Origin: Helicobacter sp. 13S00401-1
GTDB lineage: Bacteria > Campylobacterota > Campylobacteria > Campylobacterales > Helicobacteraceae
NCBI RefSeq assembly: GCF_002272925.1
Contig: NZ_MLAR01000003.1
Coordinates: 1 to 64,000 of the forward strand
DNA length: 64,000 nt
Direction: 5' to 3'
Each line of letters begins with the position of its first letter. The first letter of the stretch is position 1. Of this stretch, positions 56,046-64,000 are shown piece after piece. Below the pieces are notes generated by a model. It ran no database searches and had not been told where the DNA came from. It worked only from the letters and a program-made list of their open reading frames with translations. Position numbers and translations under genes: made by a program.

Positions 56046-57263
56046 ATGAGTTTAAAACAAAAACTAAAAAGCTTTATGCTTCAAAATAAAGACTATATAA
56101 AACCGCTTTGCCATAACTTTATACTTAACTGGCACATAGATATAGGAGAAGATGACGCTTTGATAAAAACTTTTAAGATTTTTGGTATATCTATCTTTAG
56201 GCGTGTGATAAGCAAAAACTACATAAAAGACTATAGGGGAGCTAAACTAGTTAAAACCTTAGCCTTAGGTGAAGACTATAAAAAGAGCATGCTTGAAGAA
56301 TATGCCAGGCTTATAAAAAATGCTAGTTTAGATATAAAAAACTATAAGGCCATTTTTATCTTTAACTCTAATAGTGGGGAGATAAACCTCTTTTTAACCT
56401 ATGTCTTAAAGCCTCTTTTAAAGCGTTATAACCTAGATGGCTATAAAGACTTACTTTTTATAGCAACCAAAGACTACCACCTAGACATCATGGAATCTAT
56501 CTTCCCTCAAGTCCCCCGTCTACTAGCAAAAAACATAAAGCTTTTTTATGAAACGCTAAAGTATATAAACAAACAAGCATTTTTTACCATCTTCACTAGT
56601 GTGTATTTCTTAAAGGTTGAAGATAATATAGCCTTTAGTTCTACTTTTAAAACCCACTACTTTAAGCTTATGCTAAAAGAGCTAGACATAGATAAAAAAG
56701 ACTTGGTATTTCAAGGCTTTCTTCCACCACAAAACATAGAATCTAGCATGCTAGCTAAGATCAAAAAAACTAAGTTAAATCTAAAAAACTTTATCATCCT
56801 TGCCCCAGAGGCTATCTCTTGTAAACCTTATAAAAAAAGATTCTGGAAAAAGCTTATAAAAAGCTTGCAGGCTGCAGGCATAGATATCTTTGTAAATGCT
56901 GTAGAAAAAAGCACGCACTTTAAAGGAGTAAACTATAAACACTGCAAACTAGGCTTTGATGAAGTCTTTATGCTAGCTAAGCTTAGTTTAGGAGTAGTTT
57001 CTTTAAGAAGTGGTCTAGTAGAAAACTTGCTTCAAGCAAACGTGCCACTTTTTGCCCTCTACACTCGCTTTAAACACAAACCACCTTTTGGGATACTAGA
57101 TTCTAAAAAGATCTTGGCTGGCTTTAGTCTTAGAGTCCTTCCAAACATAAACCAAACCCTACTTTATGAGTTTGATATGGAAGAAGTCGTAGAAAACAAA
57201 TTAATAGAGCTAATAGTCTACATAGCAAGTCACAAAAAAGAAAAACTACAATGGCAGTCTTAA
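56046..57263 (+). CDS. GT-B-like glycosyltransferase, heptosyltransferase-related, copy 1
   Basis: 405 residues; the C-terminal half has the GT9-like pattern of a beta strand (FIILAPEA near 257), a helix ending KLIKSLQAAGIDIFVNA, and a donor-site segment LSLGVVSLRSGLVENLLQANVPLFALYT near 320. The N-terminal ~100 residues include a short motif (KTFKIFGISIFRR) also seen in the next protein. I recognise the fold by pattern only. It probably adds a sugar or polyol to the operon's glycan. Confidence 0.55.
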   Translation: MSLKQKLKSFMLQNKDYIKPLCHNFILNWHIDIGEDDALIKTFKIFGISIFRRVISKNYIKDYRGAKLVKTLALGEDYKKSMLEEYARLIKNASLDIKNYKAIFIFNSNSGEINLFLTYVLKPLLKRYNLDGYKDLLFIATKDYHLDIMESIFPQVPRLLAKNIKLFYETLKYINKQAFFTIFTSVYFLKVEDNIAFSSTFKTHYFKLMLKELDIDKKDLVFQGFLPPQNIESSMLAKIKKTKLNLKNFIILAPEAISCKPYKKRFWKKLIKSLQAAGIDIFVNAVEKSTHFKGVNYKHCKLGFDEVFMLAKLSLGVVSLRSGLVENLLQANVPLFALYTRFKHKPPFGILDSKKILAGFSLRVLPNINQTLLYEFDMEEVVENKLIELIVYIASHKKEKLQWQS

Positions 57264-58369
57264 AAAAAGTAAGTACTAAAACTACTACAAGCATCAAGCT
57301 TTTTGGCAAAACATTAGTTAGGAAAGAAAGACTACTCTCATCTACTTCACTTTATGTTTTAAATCTACTTATCTATAAAAAGCGTCTTAAACCTTATATC
57401 CATACATCCTATCTGCTAGGTGTAAAGATAGCTAGTAAGCAAATAGATTTAACTTCCTTGCTATCAAAACAAGCAAAAAATAAAGAGTTTATCTACATCT
57501 GCTTTCATAGTGGGGATTTTTACTACCTAGCAGTAACTATAAAACAAAACTTTGCTAAGTATAAAGATGTACTTATCTTAAGTAAGTTTGCCTACTTAAA
57601 GCAAGTTTTAGAGATGCTTGACTTTGAAGAAGCATGGATAGAATCTAACTTTTTAGTAGTAAAAGAGTTTTACCCCTCCCTTGCTTTGTGGTGCAAAAGT
57701 TCTAACACGCTAAAAAGTAAGGCTAGCTTGGATCATGAAAAAGGCTGGATGATTAATGAAAAAGTAGAGATCAAAGATAGAAACTATCCTCCTTTTTCAG
57801 ATTCTTTAGCTAAGTTTTTAGGTAAAAGTAGTTTTGATATTAGATTTAACTATGCATTTAAACTAACTCCTAGCCTATCAAGTAAAAAAGATATAAAAAC
57901 TAAGGCTATCTTACTTATCCCCCAAAGTCAGTTTAATGGAGACTTAAGCCTAGCTTTTTGTAGTGTCTTATTAGAAGGTCTTAAAGCACTAGGTTTTCAT
58001 GTATTTATAAACACAAAAAGCAAACTTTATGACTCCTTACTTGATGCTAGCACTACAAAGATCTTTTTAAACTATAAAGATACTTATGAGCTAGGCTTAA
58101 CCTGCAAGGCAGTTATAGCTATTAGATGTGGGCTGGTTGATTGCTTACAAAGTCTAGCTTTTAATAAAGTCTTATTTTTTATCATCTATAACCAAAAAAG
58201 CTATCCACACTATAAGTTTTTTAAAAACTTTTATGAGTGGTTTAAAGACGCCTATAGTCTTAATCATATCAATCAAACCACTATTTTTAATGAGTACTTT
58301 TATGAAAAAGACTACATACACCTTTTAAAAGACATACTAGAAAAACTAAAGGAGGATGGCGATGTATGA
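57251..58369 (+). CDS. GT-B-like glycosyltransferase, copy 2
   Basis: 372 residues and distantly related to the preceding protein: the N-terminal short motif (TSIKLFGKTLVRKE), a strand ILLIPQSQFNGDLSLA near 213, a helix ending ALGFHVFINT and CKAVIAIRCGLVDCLQSLAFN near 275. It overlaps its neighbours by 13 and 8 bp. The pair probably arose by ancient duplication and may add two successive residues. No donor can be assigned. Confidence 0.5.
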   Translation: MAVLKKVSTKTTTSIKLFGKTLVRKERLLSSTSLYVLNLLIYKKRLKPYIHTSYLLGVKIASKQIDLTSLLSKQAKNKEFIYICFHSGDFYYLAVTIKQNFAKYKDVLILSKFAYLKQVLEMLDFEEAWIESNFLVVKEFYPSLALWCKSSNTLKSKASLDHEKGWMINEKVEIKDRNYPPFSDSLAKFLGKSSFDIRFNYAFKLTPSLSSKKDIKTKAILLIPQSQFNGDLSLAFCSVLLEGLKALGFHVFINTKSKLYDSLLDASTTKIFLNYKDTYELGLTCKAVIAIRCGLVDCLQSLAFNKVLFFIIYNQKSYPHYKFFKNFYEWFKDAYSLNHINQTTIFNEYFYEKDYIHLLKDILEKLKEDGDV

Positions 58370-59345
58370 ACTATATAATTTTTTATTAAAAGTTTTTTCA
58401 AAACTATTTATACCTAGCATCAACGCAAGGTTAAGGTTTAGAAAAAGATTCTACAAAGTAACTCCACTTGAACGCTTAAAAAAAGACTTAGACATCAAAC
58501 TAGCTGCAACTTTTAGTGCCTTTTTTGATATAAGAGATATAAGGCCTGCAACTGGCAACTTACGCAAGGTTCAGCTTGGACTAAGTGCTTTGCTAAGTGA
58601 GTTTCACGAAGTATGCATGGATAATGACATCATATACTGGCTAGATTATGGCACCTTGCTTGGGGCTTATAGACATAAGGGCTTTATACCTTGGGATGAT
58701 GATATAGATGTAGGTATGATGCGAAGTGAGTTTTTAAAACTACAAAAAGCCTTACTTAACCACCCTCACTTTAAACTAACTGAATGGTTGCACATAGGAG
58801 GAGAAAGCATACAATGCAGAGTGGCAAAGTTTTGCTTTAAAAGAGATGACATCCACCTTTTTATAGATATCTTCCCCTATGACTTTTGTAACTGTTCTAA
58901 CTTAGCTAGCTTTTATGAAGGCTACAAACAAGATAAAGAAGCACTTAGGGCTAGTTTAAGAGGACTAAAACTACACTATAACTTTTGTGAGTGTAAGGAT
59001 GAAAAAGATTTAAAAGTTATTAATGAGACTTTTAAAAAGTATGGCGATAAGTATAGTTCATCTCTAACTTTAAAAGACGGCAGTGCGATAATTTATGGTA
59101 TAGAAAATCCAGTCAATGAAGCTACTAGAATTTTCACCAAACACACCATCTTCCCCCTCCAAACTTTAAACTTTGAAGGTTTTACTTATCTTGTGCCAAA
59201 TGATATAGATAAGTATCTAAGCGTAAACTTTGGCAACTACATGGCCTTACCTACTGACATAGGTATAGCTAAACACCCTCCTTATACAGAATCTGAACTA
59301 GAGATCATAGAAGAAATACTACACGCCGCCAAGGAGAGTAAATGA
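58362..59345 (+). CDS. LicD-family phosphotransferase
   Basis: About 327 residues from the ATG at 58362, which has GGAGG six bases upstream; the ATG at 58356 is too close to that site. The LicD signature is YWLDYGTLLGAYRHKGFIPW followed by DDDIDVG near 94-120. LicD proteins move phosphocholine, phosphoglycerol or phosphoribitol from a CDP donor to a glycan. With a TagD-type enzyme five genes upstream, CDP-glycerol is the likely donor here. Confidence 0.85.
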   Translation: MYELYNFLLKVFSKLFIPSINARLRFRKRFYKVTPLERLKKDLDIKLAATFSAFFDIRDIRPATGNLRKVQLGLSALLSEFHEVCMDNDIIYWLDYGTLLGAYRHKGFIPWDDDIDVGMMRSEFLKLQKALLNHPHFKLTEWLHIGGESIQCRVAKFCFKRDDIHLFIDIFPYDFCNCSNLASFYEGYKQDKEALRASLRGLKLHYNFCECKDEKDLKVINETFKKYGDKYSSSLTLKDGSAIIYGIENPVNEATRIFTKHTIFPLQTLNFEGFTYLVPNDIDKYLSVNFGNYMALPTDIGIAKHPPYTESELEIIEEILHAAKESK

Positions 59346-60451
59346 AAAAAGCTATAAAGGGTATATTTTGGGTGCTAGTTTATTTAGGCTTAGCCTTAAG
59401 AGTTTTTAAAAAAGCCCGTATAAATATAGCAAGGTGTCACGCCTTTCAAGTTAGGTTTAAAACTATCCCACTTGTACAGTATGAAAGATATGATAATGGC
59501 GATGTGATAAGGTCTTTTCCTTTTAGAAAAAAGCATGATAAAGATAAAGTAGTGTTTTATCTAAAATTTCATAATGATGTAAAAGGCCATGCTTTTTACT
59601 GCCTAGGTCACTGGATAAATATAGTTAATAAATATAAAGGTGACTACTATATAGTCTGTGATAAGCCTAGAGTAGAGCTTGATATCTTAAGAAAAGTAGT
59701 GTTTTATGATGGCAATATAAAGTTTATAACTAGTGATAAGTCTATACCAAAATATATTATCGAGAATGTAGCGACATCTAGATGGATAGGAGCTACTTAT
59801 GGACATCTGACAACTTTTTTACATGCTAAAAAGCATGGTATAAAAAGATTCTGGAATATAGATGCTGATGATACATCTTTTATGGAGTTGCCTTTAGTAG
59901 TGGCTAAGTCTTTAAAGAAGGTTGCAGACTATGCTAACAAGCATGATATAAGTTTGTTTTCACTAGATATGCATAGAACTAACCTAAAAGGCAAGCACTG
60001 GTCTTATGGGGTAACTTATGTGCGTAAGTATGATAAGTTTTTAAAACTTGTATATGAAAACAAAAGCATAGCATGGAGAAATAAGTACAAGCTTTATGAT
60101 GACCACTTTAATCTAGACTGGTTTACAACCTACCTAAGAGATAAAAAGGCTTTAAGTATAGAAACCTTCACTATAAATAATCTCTATTTTATGCACTGGG
60201 GGATGTCTCATATATTTAGAATCTTTCCCTACTTTATGTACGTAGTAAGAGATGGAATCTTAACCTACCCTATATTGCTAAAAGTATTTAATAATAAAAA
60301 ATATGGAGAAGTAAAGGTTTATAAAGATTGCATCAACTTAGATACAGGCATAAAAGAAAAAGACAGTCTGTGCTATATAAACAATCTCATAGCTATCATC
60401 CCACTTATACTAGAAGAAAGGATGAAGCATAAGACTAAAAGTGCTAAATAA
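59342..60451 (+). CDS. Putative GT-A glycosyltransferase, last gene of the glycan operon
   Basis: 369 residues. An N-terminal hydrophobic segment (about 6-18) may anchor it at the membrane. RFWNIDADDT near 169 carries an Asp-x-Asp-Asp that could bind the metal and nucleotide-sugar, and HWSYGVTYVRK and DDHFNLDWF further on look like an acceptor region. I do not recognise a specific family. It overlaps the LicD gene by 4 bp, so it belongs to the same operon. Confidence 0.5.
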   Translation: MKKAIKGIFWVLVYLGLALRVFKKARINIARCHAFQVRFKTIPLVQYERYDNGDVIRSFPFRKKHDKDKVVFYLKFHNDVKGHAFYCLGHWINIVNKYKGDYYIVCDKPRVELDILRKVVFYDGNIKFITSDKSIPKYIIENVATSRWIGATYGHLTTFLHAKKHGIKRFWNIDADDTSFMELPLVVAKSLKKVADYANKHDISLFSLDMHRTNLKGKHWSYGVTYVRKYDKFLKLVYENKSIAWRNKYKLYDDHFNLDWFTTYLRDKKALSIETFTINNLYFMHWGMSHIFRIFPYFMYVVRDGILTYPILLKVFNNKKYGEVKVYKDCINLDTGIKEKDSLCYINNLIAIIPLILEERMKHKTKSAK

Positions 60452-61585
60452 GACAGTTTAAACACATACTATTTACAAAAATATTAAAACAAAGCACAAC
60501 TTATCTACACGTTCTAGGGGCGTTCTAGTCACCCACCTAGAAATAGATCACTTTTAACTCCAAATAGTTTCAAGATATCATTTTAAAATAGCTCTAACTT
60601 TTCTGACATAACTCCAAAAACTATCATTTTATATAGGCAGTATTACTTTTTTTTTATAATCTTTACAATCTGTCATTGAAAAGAATGTGTAAAGTGCTCT
60701 GTAGCAATCTTGTGCATAGCACTTAAGTTTTTTTATTGCAGAATCTACTTTTATATAATCTTTGTCCTTTGACAAGAGGGATCAAGCGGCCCTATCTTGA
60801 ACTAGGCGGTTCTATTATCCCCCTAGTTTTTATTTTATAAATATTGCCCCCTAGTCCCCCGCACGCTTGTTTTTACTAATGCAAAAACAAAAGGCAAAGA
60901 TTGCCATGAAAGCATTAGCTTCTGTAAAAATAAAAAATTATATATATGTAACTATTCCATTAAAATGTGCCCGTTAGCTCGCTTTGTTTCGTAGTGCAAA
61001 AAAGCGGAAGCAAGTAAGCAGTAGTGCTTACGCCGTTTTTTTCGAGGAAACTTCGTTTTGCTAGAAACGGAATAAGCGAGACCCTCCCCTTATTTGCCGA
61101 AAAAACACTTTTTTCGTAGGTTTTGCGGGAGTGAGGAGGGGTTAAACCCTTTTTTTATTAAAAAACACAAAGAATAAACAGTAAGAAAAAAGAAAATGTT
61201 GGAATTAAAAATTTAGTCAATAGTGTAAAAAATTGGAACTGCCTATGAAAAATGATGATTTAAAGAATACCTTTGCTTAAAGCATTATATATGCACTTAA
61301 ACGCGGTGTATTATTAGCATTTATCTTTTAGTAGATTCTCCTAGTGGAAATTTCTACTTCTTATATTTCTAATTAGATTCATAACAGCTTCTGCTTTATG
61401 CGTGTTTTTAATGGCAATTTTACTTCCCTTCACACGTATGTGATTTTGTGTGTTGCGTTACTTTTTAAAGCAAAAAGTACTCATATATATCTCTAAACAT
61501 ATTCTTTTTACCCACGCAACTAAAAAGCTATTAGCACACCCTAAAGACTACTTTTGTAGACTTTAAAAGTGCGCTAGCTTTTTAA
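60452..61585. other. Long non-coding region with repeat copy 2
   Basis: About 1.1 kb after the glycan operon without a credible gene on either strand. Its middle is the inverted repeat listed next. The parts at 60452-60650 and 61200-61585 are AT-rich with short runs of T. I see no ORF, tRNA or obvious terminator for the operon. Confidence 0.6.
60650..61170 (-). repeat. Non-coding structured repeat, copy 2 (inverted)
   Basis: Reverse-complement relative of 29575-30056, by eye 60-70% identical with indels. The hairpin at 61098-61105/61109-61116 corresponds to 29631-29638/29642-29649, with the loop-closing pair changed from G-C to A-T on both sides. A perfect 7-bp hairpin (61014-61020/61025-61031) sits at the tip of the long hairpin whose arms include GTTTC near 60986 and GAAAC near 61064. 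The flanked interval is about 30.6 kb. Confidence 0.75.
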
Positions 61586-63196
61586 CTACATACAAGCGTA
61601 TCTAACGCTTATACACTCTGGTATATTAGAAAGCTCATTTAAAAGCTCTTTGCTGACTGCGTTATCAACTAAGATTAAAGCTAGGGCTTCTGAAGTAGGC
61701 TTACTAGATTCCATACTTCTTCCTAATCTAAAGTCAGCTATGTTAACTTTGTGCTTAGCTATAGTGTTACCTACACTTCCTATAACGCCTGGAACGTCAG
61801 TGTTTCTAAAGAGTATGATGTTGCCATTAGGCTCTAAGTCCATGCCAAAGCCATTAACATTGCTAAATCTTACTATGTTGTCTTCATAAACTGTGCCACT
61901 TACACTTATGCTTTCTTTTTGAGTATTAAGTGTTAAGACTAGCTTGTTTTTAAACTGATCTGCGCTTTGCTTATAAGTTGAAGCTACATTTATACTCCTA
62001 CTTTTTGCTACAAAGAGGGCATTCATATGGCTTACTTTTTCTGAAAGACTAGGTTTTAAAGTGCCAACTGTTGCAAAAAGTAGTAAGTTTTCAACATAAG
62101 GCTCTAAGTCAGCTCCACTTACTTCTAAGTTTATAGAGCTAAGTGCACCTTCAACTACTTGTGCTGCGAAGAATCCTAACTTTTGTGCTAACTCAAGATA
62201 GGCTTTTATAAACACTGGAACATCTTCTGCTAGTGTAGGGAGATTTAGCGCATTTGGATAGCCCGCACCTCTTACTGCACTCATAGCCGCGCTTGCTGCT
62301 TCTAGAGCTATCTTTTCTTGAGATTCTAAAGTATTAGCTCCGATGTGGGGAGTTACATAGACGTTAGGAAGGTCTAACAGCTTATTACTAGTTGCTGGCT
62401 CCTTATCAAAAACATCTATGCCTGCAAAGGCTATCTTGCCTGACTTTAAGCCTTCATAAAGTGCATCTTCATTATAAAGCCCGCCACGTGCGCAGTTTAT
62501 AAGTATGACACCATCTTTCATCTTAGCTATCTCTTCACTTGATATCATATTTTTAGTTTGGGCATTTTTAGGAGTGTGTATGGTTATGATGTCACACTTT
62601 AATATATCTTCAAAGTTTTGAGTGTACTCTACACCCATATCTAATGCTTTACTAGCTTTAATGTAAGGGTCATAAGCAAGCACATCCATCTCAAAAGCCT
62701 TAGCCCTCTTACCAACCCTTGAGCCTATGTTACCAAAGCCTATGATTCCGAGTTTTTTATCTTTTAGCTCTATACCATACCAATCTTCGCGCTTCCATAT
62801 ACGATCATGCTTTAACTGGTGGTTTGCACTAGGAAGTCGTCTAACTGCACAAAGCATATGAGTTAAGGTTAGCTCTACTGCAGCTATAGTGTTAGCTGTA
62901 GGAACATTCATAACTACGATTCCATAGTTTGAGCACTCATCTATATCTACGTTATCTACTCCAACACCTGCCCTTACTATAGCTTTAAGCTTAGTATTTT
63001 TAGCAGCATCTATAAACTTAGAATCTACATTAGTAGAGCTTCTAGTGATAACGCAGTTTGCATCACCTATGTGCTTTAAAAGCTCATCTTTAGGCATATC
63101 TGCTAGATAACTTACTTTAATATCTGGCTGAGACTTTAATAAATCTATACCTTTTTGATGTATGTGATCACAGACTATGATGTGGTACTCTTGCAT
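61586..63196 (-). CDS. serA: D-3-phosphoglycerate dehydrogenase
   Basis: 536 residues of the long, type I form: NAD domain with GIIGFGNIGSRVGKRA near 151, catalytic Arg (NCARGGLY), Glu (FDKEPA) and His (TPHIGANT), then the ASB domain and a C-terminal ACT domain (VPGVIGSVGNTIAKHKVNIADF near 473) for serine feedback. It starts serine synthesis from 3-phosphoglycerate. The order serA / small membrane protein / rpsA is that of HP0397-HP0399. Confidence 0.96.
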   Translation of the reverse strand: MQEYHIIVCDHIHQKGIDLLKSQPDIKVSYLADMPKDELLKHIGDANCVITRSSTNVDSKFIDAAKNTKLKAIVRAGVGVDNVDIDECSNYGIVVMNVPTANTIAAVELTLTHMLCAVRRLPSANHQLKHDRIWKREDWYGIELKDKKLGIIGFGNIGSRVGKRAKAFEMDVLAYDPYIKASKALDMGVEYTQNFEDILKCDIITIHTPKNAQTKNMISSEEIAKMKDGVILINCARGGLYNEDALYEGLKSGKIAFAGIDVFDKEPATSNKLLDLPNVYVTPHIGANTLESQEKIALEAASAAMSAVRGAGYPNALNLPTLAEDVPVFIKAYLELAQKLGFFAAQVVEGALSSINLEVSGADLEPYVENLLLFATVGTLKPSLSEKVSHMNALFVAKSRSINVASTYKQSADQFKNKLVLTLNTQKESISVSGTVYEDNIVRFSNVNGFGMDLEPNGNIILFRNTDVPGVIGSVGNTIAKHKVNIADFRLGRSMESSKPTSEALALILVDNAVSKELLNELSNIPECISVRYACM

Positions 63197-63218
63197 TGAC
63201 TATCCTTTACTTTATAGC

Positions 63219-63728
63219 TTATAGCTTTTGATTAATTTGATATTTAATGTTGTAATAGCGAAAATCTTTTAGCATGCTTTCTCTTAAAGCCGCATTTGGT
63301 ATAGATACCAACAAGGCAAGCTTATCGCCACTCTTATAATAGGAAAACTTTATGTGCTTAAGTCTTAAAATCTCATTTAAATAGAAAAATTTATACTCAT
63401 CTAAATTTTCTATCAAGATCTTAGTTGGGTCAACTTGCATCTCATCTGGTTTTTTAACACTTATGTTTATATTGATTACATTAATTGGAAATTGAAAATT
63501 AGAAGTTGATAAGTCAGATCTAGCTAACCACCCATGGGCATCACCTACATCTAACTTTGGTTCATTACTACTCTCTTGTACTTCTACACTAGCTTCTTGC
63601 TTACCTTGCAAGGCCAAAGTAGAATGTGTGGCTGTAGTAGTTGGGTTTAACTTTTCATAGAAGAGGTATAAAGTATACCCTCCTAGAAAAATGATGATTA
63701 CAAATAATCCTGTAACGATTTTATACAT
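63219..63728 (-). CDS. Small single-pass membrane protein (HP0398-like)
   Basis: 169 residues with one N-terminal membrane segment (4-26), a Ser/Thr/Gln-rich linker and a small C-terminal domain with mixed strands and helices, probably periplasmic. No domain is recognised. It lies between rpsA and serA (23 bp before serA), as HP0398 does in H. pylori, so it is an epsilonproteobacterial core gene of unknown role. Confidence 0.75.
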   Translation of the reverse strand: MYKIVTGLFVIIIFLGGYTLYLFYEKLNPTTTATHSTLALQGKQEASVEVQESSNEPKLDVGDAHGWLARSDLSTSNFQFPINVININISVKKPDEMQVDPTKILIENLDEYKFFYLNEILRLKHIKFSYYKSGDKLALLVSIPNAALRESMLKDFRYYNIKYQINQKL

Positions 63729-63732
63729 ATCA

Positions 63733-64000
63733 CTACTGTAGTTTACCTTTTAACAAGTCACCTAGTGAGTTCATCCTCTCGTTACCTGAACTGTACTCGC
63801 TTAACTCTTGTCTTTCTTTTTGTTTTTGAAGGCGTCTTACTGAAACTCTGATTCTATTAGCTTCTGTGTCAACGTGGGCTAAAACACCAGTTATCTCATC
63901 ACCAACTTTTATCTCTTCTTTTTTAAGAGGTGCTAAATCATCATTTCTTATAAGAGCATCTACATTTTCGTCTTTAATCTTTATGAATACACCAAAATCT
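63733..64000 (-). CDS. rpsA: C-terminal end of ribosomal protein S1, cut by the window edge
   Basis: The last ~88 codons of a leftward gene whose start lies beyond 64000. The translation includes FGVFIKIKDENVDALI, then KVGDEITGVLAHVDTEANRI, an S1/OB-fold repeat, then a charged tail ending LKGKLQ. With serA and the small membrane gene it reproduces the HP0397-HP0399 order. S1 helps recruit mRNA to the ribosome. Confidence 0.88.
   Translation of the reverse strand, partial: DFGVFIKIKDENVDALIRNDDLAPLKKEEIKVGDEITGVLAHVDTEANRIRVSVRRLQKQKERQELSEYSSGNERMNSLGDLLKGKLQ

Overview
The window comes from a low-GC (roughly one third G+C, by eye) epsilonproteobacterium, almost certainly a Helicobacter that is not H. 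pylori. From memory of the H. pylori gene order (no search was run), three blocks match it: pyrD / M16 peptidase / dapA / SDR / hypothetical (HP1011-HP1015), prmA / ftsH / Psd-like / pssA (HP1068-HP1071) and serA / small membrane protein / rpsA (HP0397-HP0399). Hop-, Hof- and MOMP-type outer-membrane proteins, the futalosine-pathway gene mqnD and the fused trpC-trpF agree. purF, the SorAB sulfite oxidase and a TMAO/S-oxide reductase argue for an enterohepatic-type species.

Layout. 1-8.1 kb: the end of a coiled-coil outer-membrane protein, then a leftward run of exported redox genes (molybdopterin N/S-oxide reductase, its c-type cytochrome, MsrP) and a Tat-exported GH79 enzyme that looks like heparanase. 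8.2-16.5 kb: rightward housekeeping genes (prfB, purF, pyrD, M16 peptidase, dapA, FabL-like SDR). 16.5-26.3 kb: leftward tilS, MATE exporter, pssA/psd, ftsH and prmA, whose N-terminal part seems to be detached behind an outer-membrane protein gene, then a tautomerase and a porin. 26.6-29.2 kb: ene-reductase, acetyltransferase, mqnD. 29.3-30.1 kb: a hairpin-rich non-coding repeat. 30.1-47.0 kb: leftward nnr, msrB, pnp, trpCF, hemL, two tandem amino-acid permeases and ruvB, with tRNA-Ile2/Met and a Hof-type porin.

47.0-52.4 kb is accessory DNA: tRNA-Ser followed by prophage debris, two tandem toxin-antitoxin pairs with identical flanks but diverged interface halves, sorAB, and a catalytic-domain-only tyrosine recombinase. 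52.4-52.7 kb holds two palindromic sites, inverted relative to each other by their central dinucleotide. They bracket about 200 bp with a strong extended -10 promoter that now points away from the next genes. 52.7-60.5 kb is a seven-gene surface-glycan operon: a TagD-type cytidylyltransferase, a nucleotidyltransferase-kinase fusion, a HAD-KpsF fusion, two GT-B-like proteins, a LicD transferase and a GT-A-like protein. I propose that the recombinase flips the promoter and switches glycan (probably glycerol-phosphate) decoration on and off. This is the most interesting candidate system here.

60.5-61.6 kb carries a second, inverted and diverged copy of the 29.6 kb non-coding repeat. The window closes with serA, a small membrane protein and the end of rpsA. 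All identifications come from reading motifs and from family knowledge.
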